Below are positions 1 through 4,471 of a stretch of 9,100 nucleotides of DNA, one piece after another. The notes under the pieces are model-generated. The model did not search any database. It was given only the letters and a program-made list of their open reading frames with translations, and had not been told where the DNA came from. The position numbers were made by a program, and so were the translations under genes. Each line of letters starts with the position of its first letter. Position 1 is the first letter of the stretch. The DNA comes from CAYUAI01 sp964442745 (GTDB lineage Bacteria > Pseudomonadota > Gammaproteobacteria > S012-40), in contig CAYUAI010000125.1 in NCBI GenBank assembly GCA_964442745.1, forward strand, positions 1-9,100, in the 5' to 3' direction.

Positions 1-95
1 AACATCTTGATCAAAAGTTCGCTTTCGGTGGCATGGTTCGCTTGCAGCCACTTACTCAGCTCTTTTGGTGACTTAAAGGTCATCGTTTTAGGCAT
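1..95 (-). CDS. YdeI/OmdA-family protein, N-terminal part (runs off the left edge)
   Basis: Only about 31 codons are in the window. The translation (MPKTMTFKSPKELSKWL then QANHATESELLIKM) matches the usual opening of YdeI/OmpD-associated proteins: a short beta segment, a 'sp.ef..WL..NHAT..EL' stretch, then a hydrophobic run. Those proteins are normally around 180-200 residues, and their biochemical role is poorly known; some are described as bacteriocin-protection proteins. An in-frame ATG at 114-116 would add seven residues, but it lies inside the presumed attC crossover box, so I prefer the ATG at 93-95, with AGAGA ten bases upstream. It sits directly behind an attC-like palindrome, as expected for the first gene of an integron cassette. 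The family call rests on a short fragment. Confidence 0.6.
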   Translation of the reverse strand, partial: MPKTMTFKSPKELSKWLQANHATESELLIKM

Positions 96-112
96 GAAAT
101 CAGATTCTCTTG

Positions 113-232
113 GCATAACGTTTATTTCACCGGCAATTTACAGCTAGGTTTTTTTCATGCTACTGTTTGAGCGAAGCGAGTGCATGAAAAAAACCTAGCT
201 GTAAATTGCCGGTGTGGAAATACTGGTTATAC
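113..232 (-). repeat. attC-like integron recombination site behind higBA
   Basis: A 120-bp fold with attC architecture. The outer R boxes GCATAAC (113-119) and GTTATAC (226-232) pair at 6 of 7 positions. A 3-nt unpaired spacer follows on both sides (120-122 and 223-225). The L box TATTT/AAATA (123-127 and 218-222) pairs. TGG (215-217) is left unpaired on one arm only, and then comes a perfect 33-bp stem (128-160 with 182-214) closed by a 21-nt loop. In attC sites the extra unpaired bases lie on the L'' side, which here is the higA-proximal side. The site is therefore in minus orientation like higBA, with cleavage expected in GTTATGC (read on the minus strand). The R' box departs from strict GTTRRRY by one base. 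Confidence 0.65.
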
Positions 233-236
233 TTTT

Positions 237-521
237 CTATGCTACTAACTTTTTCACTTTCAGTTTTTTTCTCTCTTTCTCGGCAAACCAAAGATCATAT
301 TGTAGTTGTTGATTAAGCCAACTTTCCGATGTGGTATTAAATGCAATAGATAAGCGAACGGCCATTTCAGGACTTATACCGGCATGCCCGTTCAAAATAT
401 TGGAAAATGTTTTGCGGCTAATTCCTAGAGCTTTTGCTGCTTCAGTAATGGTTAATCCTAAAGGCTTGATGCATAGCTCTTTTACGATTTCGCCAGGATG
501 AGGTGGGTTGTGCATTAACAT
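237..521 (-). CDS. higA: HigA-family antitoxin (XRE helix-turn-helix)
   Basis: A 94-residue protein with the typical HigA layout: the N-terminal 'HPGEIVKE' motif, then an XRE-type helix-turn-helix around residues 25-60 (TITEAAKALGISRKTFSNIL, then NG..GISPEMAVRLS), then a 'SESWLNQQLQYDLW' helix and a Lys-rich tail. In this family the protein binds and neutralises the HigB RNase and, through its HTH, represses the shared promoter. The start at 519-521 is preceded by GAGAG nine bases upstream; an ATG two codons later is possible. It follows higB by 12 bp in the toxin-first order typical of higBA. The attC-like site begins only a few bases after its stop, as in an integron cassette. Confidence 0.9.
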   Translation of the reverse strand: MLMHNPPHPGEIVKELCIKPLGLTITEAAKALGISRKTFSNILNGHAGISPEMAVRLSIAFNTTSESWLNQQLQYDLWFAEKERKKLKVKKLVA

Positions 522-533
522 AAATGGTATCTC

Positions 534-812
534 TCAATGATAATCTTCATAATCAACTGCATAGGCATCTTCACCTCGAAATTCAAAGGTGATCCTCCAG
601 TTTCCACTTACTTTTACTGACCAAGTCCCTTTGCGACTTCCTAGCAATTCATGCAGAACTAGACCGGGTAAATCCATGTCTTTTGGAGTAGTAGCTGCAT
701 GTAATCGACCGATAATCAACCTAATTCGTCCTGCATGCTTAGCTTGAATTCCAGATTTTAAGCCACGTAAAAAAAACTTTTCGAGTCCTTTATGTTTGAA
801 TTCTCTAATCAT
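534..812 (-). CDS. higB: HigB-family toxin (RelE/ParE superfamily mRNA interferase)
   Basis: A 92-residue protein of normal family length. The start (MIREFKHKGLEKFF), the 'GLKSGIQAKHAGRIRLIIGRLHAA' helices, the 'DMDLPGLVLHEL' link and the 'GTWSVKVSGNWRITFEF' strands ending in 'AYAVDYEDYH' are all typical HigB. The family cleaves mRNA on the ribosome. It is the first gene of the higBA operon and its stop is 12 bp before higA. The start codon has no Shine-Dalgarno sequence. The nearest promoter-like sequence (819-847) would start transcription within a few bases of the ATG, so the toxin message may be leaderless. No truncation is seen. Confidence 0.9.
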   Translation of the reverse strand: MIREFKHKGLEKFFLRGLKSGIQAKHAGRIRLIIGRLHAATTPKDMDLPGLVLHELLGSRKGTWSVKVSGNWRITFEFRGEDAYAVDYEDYH

Positions 813-818
813 AGCTTA

Positions 819-847
819 AATGTAACCTATGAGGTAACGGGTGTCAA
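819..847 (-). promoter_or_regulatory. higBA promoter with overlapping operator-like inverted repeat
   Basis: On the minus strand, TTGACA (842-847) and TACATT (819-824) are separated by exactly 17 bp. An imperfect inverted repeat (GTAACCT at 822-828 and AGGTAAC at 832-838, one mismatched pair) covers the -10 and the spacer, where a HigA dimer could repress. The promoter lies just inside the presumed cassette boundary at 855-861, as expected for a toxin-antitoxin cassette that carries its own promoter. Confidence 0.6.
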
Positions 848-854
848 TATTGAA

Positions 855-902
855 GTATAACGTCGCCGATAAGCGGCATTTTTAGCACGGCTAGCCATTA
901 TG
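855..902 (-). repeat. Degenerate or partial attC-like site after the alarmone synthetase gene
   Basis: Read on the minus strand, GTTATAC (855-861) matches the R box of the attC-like site at 113-232 and sits just before the higBA promoter, where a cassette boundary is expected. A GACG spacer and CGGC (865-868 region) could pair with GCCG near 886-890, with CATAATG (896-902) as a poor partner R box overlapping the relA/spoT stop. The fold is short and weakly paired, so it may be only a half site left by a rearrangement. Confidence 0.3.
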
Positions 903-1553
903 AGACCTGAAAATGGAATCCGCTAACCTAGTTCCTGTTGAAACTAGTTTTGATAAAACTCTTAGCTGCTCTTTACACGATTTATTTTCTGTGGGTAAAG
1001 GATAATTTATTGTGTGGTCTATCTCCCCCCATATTTCTTCAAACAAAGTACGAACTTGTATTTCACAACAAATATTTGAATCTTCTTTAGGCTTTACAAC
1101 GTAATGAATACTTGTGTAATACGATTCCTTGACTTTTGATTCTAGTCCAAATCCTTTGAAATAATCACTCGACTCTGGATCCCATGAATAAGCTATAGGT
1201 TTTTCTCGAAAAAACCAATCACCATTATCCATTTGTTTTTTTATTAGATTATGTAAGTATGGAAATTGGTCTTGATAGAGGTGTAATATTCTAACTCCAG
1301 CCAAATCTGTTACTTTTTCAAATAGATTTTCTGGAGTTAGTGGTTCATCGTCATTCCATTTTCGTTCAATTTTTGCTCTCAAATGATCTGTGTTTTTTAG
1401 TCTGTTCTTAATCGTATATATTATCGGATTACCATATTTATTTAACTCTGGTTCTAGTTTAAAAGTATCAACAACCGCATTCATAAACCTTTCAAAATAA
1501 TGTTTTTCATCTATATAGCTTTGAACAATTAAATCGATTTTTTCCTTATCCAT
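891..1553 (-). CDS. Stand-alone RelA/SpoT-domain nucleotide pyrophosphokinase (small alarmone synthetase)
   Basis: A 220-residue protein containing only a RelA/SpoT synthetase domain, with no HD hydrolase, TGS or ACT domain. Key motifs are present: R51-x-K53 in the ATP-binding segment, D83 in 'DLAGVRI', 'Y146TSIH150' for the guanine-stacking loop, and E164 in 'EIQVRT' followed by 'W175GEIDH180'. The family transfers pyrophosphate from ATP to GTP/GDP; ToxSAS members instead make ppApp or pyrophosphorylate tRNA. I chose the ATG at 1551-1553 because GGAG lies seven bases upstream and it begins one base after the parA-like stop; an upstream in-frame ATG has poorer support. The coupling implies co-production with the ATPase. 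Catalytic residues look intact; the product and the nature of any antitoxin are unknown. Confidence 0.85.
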   Translation of the reverse strand: MDKEKIDLIVQSYIDEKHYFERFMNAVVDTFKLEPELNKYGNPIIYTIKNRLKNTDHLRAKIERKWNDDEPLTPENLFEKVTDLAGVRILHLYQDQFPYLHNLIKKQMDNGDWFFREKPIAYSWDPESSDYFKGFGLESKVKESYYTSIHYVVKPKEDSNICCEIQVRTLFEEIWGEIDHTINYPLPTENKSCKEQLRVLSKLVSTGTRLADSIFRSHNG

Positions 1554-1554
1554 T

Positions 1555-2664
1555 TTATTGCTCCAATAAATCAATGCGAGTTAGTAGGTCTTTACAAAAC
1601 AAAATGTAATTCTCTCGTGTTTGAAGGTATTTAGTTCTTGAACCACCAAGTGTTTTAATATGTTCCTTGTTCAAATTAGGCAAATCCGGAACTTTCCACA
1701 TTGGACGATTATAATGTTGAGCCATTGAAGGGAAAGTATTATGTGAATGCATCACAGACGTTTCACCTATAGGTAACGCCATAAGTTCATCAGAAAGATG
1801 TTCTCGCATGTTTTCTTCAATATTATCCTTAATTGTTTGCGGTATTTTGTTTGCATAATTAAGGTGTGCGTGCGCTAAATCCCACTTATGATGGGAGCCT
1901 GAATATTTTTTTGCGTTATATATTGTATACCCTAAAAATGTAACAAATTCCTTAGGAAAGACATGTCGTTTTTCATTTGAAATAAGCTTATATACTATGT
2001 TGAACTCTTCTTTCCATGAGGATAGCGCTTTACCGATATTTTTTATTCCATAGAGACTAAATAGATCAGGAGCAGCCGGAACAAAAAAGCCATCTACAGT
2101 AGAAATAATTACTTTATTAAGTGAGCCTAGGCTCGGAGAAGTATCAATTATGACAAAATCATAATCGTAAGTTGCAGCATATTTTTCAGCAAGTGTTCTA
2201 ATTCGTGTTATCGTACGAATGGCTAAGGGTTCCCCGCGATATATATCAGTCCATCGACTTGCAACTTTCTCTTCATAGAGATGCAAGGTTAACCTTCCAG
2301 GTATAATATCGAGGTTTTCACTCAAATTTGCTGGTGGAGGTAGTTGCTCATGTTCACCTGTACCTTCTTCTGTTGGCTTCAATAAGAAATGCAAACTACG
2401 CGGATTAGATATTATTTTGTTATAAGATTCTTTCGAGTGCTTACTTTTTGAAGACTCGAAGCCCTCATCAATGAAATCATCTTCTACAGCCCACAAATTG
2501 TGAATATATTCTTGATCTAATGAATATATAGTCAAATTACACTGTGGGTCTGCATCTATAATTAGAATTTTTTTCCCAATTTCAGACAAAGCATTTGCAA
2601 CATGATAGGTTAGAGTAGTTTTCCCAACTCCTCCTTTATTATTGAATACTGAAATAATTTTCAT
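1555..2664 (-). CDS. ParA/Soj-type AAA ATPase (MinD/ParA superfamily) with C-terminal extension
   Basis: A 369-residue protein. It has a deviant Walker A (K10GGVGKTT17, with both signature lysines), a Walker A' 'LIIDADPQCNLT' (D37, D39) and a Walker B 'FVIIDTSPSLG' (D174), followed by 'FFVPAAPDLFSLYGI'. This is a full ParA core, which dimerises on ATP and often binds DNA or membranes. It is longer than typical Soj (about 250-260 residues): residues ~60-115 form an acidic, Ser-rich insertion, and roughly the last 100 residues are an extension I do not recognise. The start at 2662-2664 has AAGGA eight bases upstream and puts the Walker A near the N-terminus; an ATG at 2683-2685 lacks a ribosome site. 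No parB or parS is visible. The partner is an alarmone synthetase, so plain plasmid partitioning is not the obvious role. Confidence 0.85.
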   Translation of the reverse strand: MKIISVFNNKGGVGKTTLTYHVANALSEIGKKILIIDADPQCNLTIYSLDQEYIHNLWAVEDDFIDEGFESSKSKHSKESYNKIISNPRSLHFLLKPTEEGTGEHEQLPPPANLSENLDIIPGRLTLHLYEEKVASRWTDIYRGEPLAIRTITRIRTLAEKYAATYDYDFVIIDTSPSLGSLNKVIISTVDGFFVPAAPDLFSLYGIKNIGKALSSWKEEFNIVYKLISNEKRHVFPKEFVTFLGYTIYNAKKYSGSHHKWDLAHAHLNYANKIPQTIKDNIEENMREHLSDELMALPIGETSVMHSHNTFPSMAQHYNRPMWKVPDLPNLNKEHIKTLGGSRTKYLQTRENYILFCKDLLTRIDLLEQ

Positions 2665-2685
2665 TGTTAATTTCCTTTTTAACAT

Positions 2686-3149
2686 TCGCCATCTGAATGG
2701 AACGTAGATTAGTGCTAACAGTGAAATAGACTGTAGCTGATAATGTGATAATAGGCTGCAATTGTTATTGATTGCTCAAGCTATAAATATGGTTTTTTGA
2801 TGATTCAAAACTAGTACTTCATCACATTAACATTCTTTAATGTTTGGCAAAGTAATCAAACCGTGTAAAAGAGGCTTTACAGTCGTTACACAGGTCAACA
2901 CGAGTAAAAAAATACCTAAATAACTTAAATCGTTTCTACAGCCCTATACGACGATGTTTTAACACACCCCTCCTCTGTAATTCTCCTCCAGCAAAGTATA
3001 ATTTCTTTGCAATTGTTCGATTGAGTCGAAATGTCAGCCATCTCCAAGTAAAAACCACTTTATAAATAATTTAATATGGCAAAAAAGGGTATGCATACCC
3101 AATTTAGCCTCATAATTGGTATTAGTCTAAGTTGGTATTAGTCTAAGTA
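2686..3149. other. Gene-free region upstream of the ParA-like operon
   Basis: No credible gene is seen. The region holds a perfect 14-bp palindrome, GGGTATGCATACCC (3087-3100). It also holds a tandem 16-bp direct repeat, TTGGTATTAGTCTAAG (3116-3131 and 3132-3147), directly beside the MITE-like insertion. I found no convincing -35/-10 pair for the operon, only AT-rich TATTAT-like sequence around 2740-2760 on the minus strand. Confidence 0.5.
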
Positions 3150-3524
3150 GGGTCAAATCCTACAAAGGTACCTAATGTTCCGTCAGCGTGGGTAAGATGA
3201 TTACTCGATTGGCAATCGATGTCGGGCGACAAATTACGAGATTATGATTTCAATCCTTTAACAAACGTTCGTTTGTGTAAGAGTGTTGGATTTGTTAGTT
3301 TTCTAAAGGGTTTTCTGTTGCACAAACCACTTTCATTTCCAAGTTGAAAGGTAATGTGTTTCTGCAAGAAAGAGATGCTCAAAGATTCCTCCAATATCCG
3401 CCCCCCAAATTAGTGGCTTGATAAACAGAAAAAAATGGGGGCGGAGAATCCTGAATAACTCTTATCGAATAAGAACTTATCAATTATCACACGGAACATT
3501 AGGTACCTTTGTAGGATTTGACCC
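3150..3524. mobile_element. MITE-like element with perfect 34-bp terminal inverted repeats
   Basis: The ends 3150-3183 and 3491-3524 are exact reverse complements over 34 bp, beginning GGGTCAAATCCTACAAAGG. The element is flanked by a 6-bp direct repeat TAAGTA (3144-3149 and 3525-3530), as left by transposition. At 375 bp it has no transposase ORF, so it would need a transposase in trans. Its interior is rich in hairpins: ACAAACG/CGTTTGT with a TT loop near 3260-3277, TCCGCCCCC/GGGGGCGGA near 3400-3445 with a loop of about 31 nt, and TCTTAT/ATAAGA near 3460. I cannot assign it to an IS family from memory. Confidence 0.8.
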
Positions 3525-3530
3525 TAAGTA

Positions 3531-4060
3531 GCTATCCGTAATTTATTACTAATATAACGTACATTTCGCATCCAATTATGCTTCTTTACTAAATTATTAA
3601 TTTGCGTGATTTAACAGCAAAAAATTCCAGAAATCGCTTGAACATTAACCTTTTGACTTAAGGCAATATAGATGAGAGACAAGGCGTATATAAGGCTGTT
3701 TGATTGACTCTACGTTTCCAAGTTTTCTTGCGTGATTTCGATTGAATATTGGTCAGCGGTAGTGCATTAATTAGGCATGCAGATGAATTAACAAATCTCT
3801 ATTTATTGGCTGCTAAATGTACGATATAAATGAATTAAAAGGGTTAAATTACTTAATACCCTAGCTTCGACAATCATACCCACAACTACCTCCACGGTAA
3901 GAAAAAAGACTCGTTTTTTAACTAAAGCTCACCGGCGGGATTTAGCTCCTAAAAAAACACAAAACAGTGATAAATTTATTTTAGGTAAATCTGCGAGGGT
4001 ATTAACAGAAATTCTCCACGGTAAGAAGAATTCAACCTGACCCTATTCGCATAGACCGAG
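3531..4060. other. Gene-free region between the MITE and the heptamer cluster
   Basis: No supported gene is seen. Short direct repeats are present: TTGCGTGATTT at 3602-3612 and 3728-3738, and CTCCACGGTAAGAA at 3890-3903 and 4014-4027. The second pair encloses about 110 bp and may mark a small insertion or remnant. The 65-codon minus-strand frame reaching into this stretch overlaps the repeat cluster and has no recognisable protein features. Confidence 0.45.
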
Positions 4061-4069
4061 TTCTTTAGG

Positions 4070-4453
4070 TGGGACCAAGGGTGGGACCAGGGGGAATTTA
4101 AGTGGGTCCAAGTTTTAACCGCACTATAACAACGGGTATCACTACTGTCACCATTTATCAAAAAATTAATCACTGGTGGGACCAGCTAAAACACCTTGGT
4201 CCCACCAATGGTCCCACCAATGGTCCCAGCTAAAATTGATTTAAAAACCATTTATTACTATATATATATATATATATTTAAAAATAGTAGTAGTAGTAGT
4301 AGTAGTGGGACCACTGGGACCACGTTTTTAGCCATTTCCTGGTGAAAATACTTTTATAATATTATTTGTCTGTTTTTCTAAAATAAATGACAAAAATATG
4401 TGTTTTCGTGGGATGTGTATTTTTTCGTGGTCCCAGTGGTCCCAGTGGTCCCA
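4070..4453. repeat. Cluster of eleven GGTCCCA/TGGGACC heptamers, candidate iterons / replication origin
   Basis: TGGGACC occurs at 4070-4076, 4082-4088, 4177-4183, 4306-4312 and 4315-4321. GGTCCCA occurs at 4198-4204, 4210-4216, 4222-4228, 4429-4435, 4438-4444 and 4447-4453. A one-base variant lies at 4103-4109. Spacing is locally regular: 12 bp in the middle group and 9 bp in the outer ones. A perfect 19-bp inverted repeat (4306-4324 and 4426-4444) brackets about 100 bp of very AT-rich DNA. The cluster ends 18 bp before the stop codon of the primase-helicase gene. Plasmid and P4-like satellite origins combine repeated initiator sites with AT-rich unwinding tracts, so an origin role is inferred from the arrangement and not shown by homology. 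Confidence 0.6.
4259..4305. repeat. Adjacent TA and TAG microsatellites
   Basis: An alternating TA run of 19 bases (4259-4277) is followed, after a short A/T stretch, by seven TAG units (4285-4305) that run straight into a TGGGACC heptamer. Both tracts lie between two groups of the heptamer repeats. Alternating TA is easily melted, and both tracts are prone to copy-number slippage. Confidence 0.85.
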
Positions 4454-4471
4454 GTGCAAAGTAGGGTTATA

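Noticed and set aside
128..214. The 33-bp palindrome as a bidirectional Rho-independent terminator
   Set aside because: The T-tract is on the 5' arm inside the stem and not after it, and the surrounding boxes match attC structure better.
865..883. GCCG-ATAAG-CGGC hairpin followed by ATTTTT on the plus strand, as a terminator
   Set aside because: The stem is only four pairs and no plus-strand gene ends there; it fits better as part of the degenerate attC-like sequence.
2925..3041. 38-codon minus-strand frame upstream of the ParA-like gene
   Set aside because: The GGAG directly abuts the ATG with no spacing, the product is unrecognisable and the surrounding sequence is noncoding in character.
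3976..4173. 65-codon minus-strand open frame overlapping the heptamer cluster
   Set aside because: It has no ribosome site, no recognisable motif and a composition set by the repeats; treated as chance.
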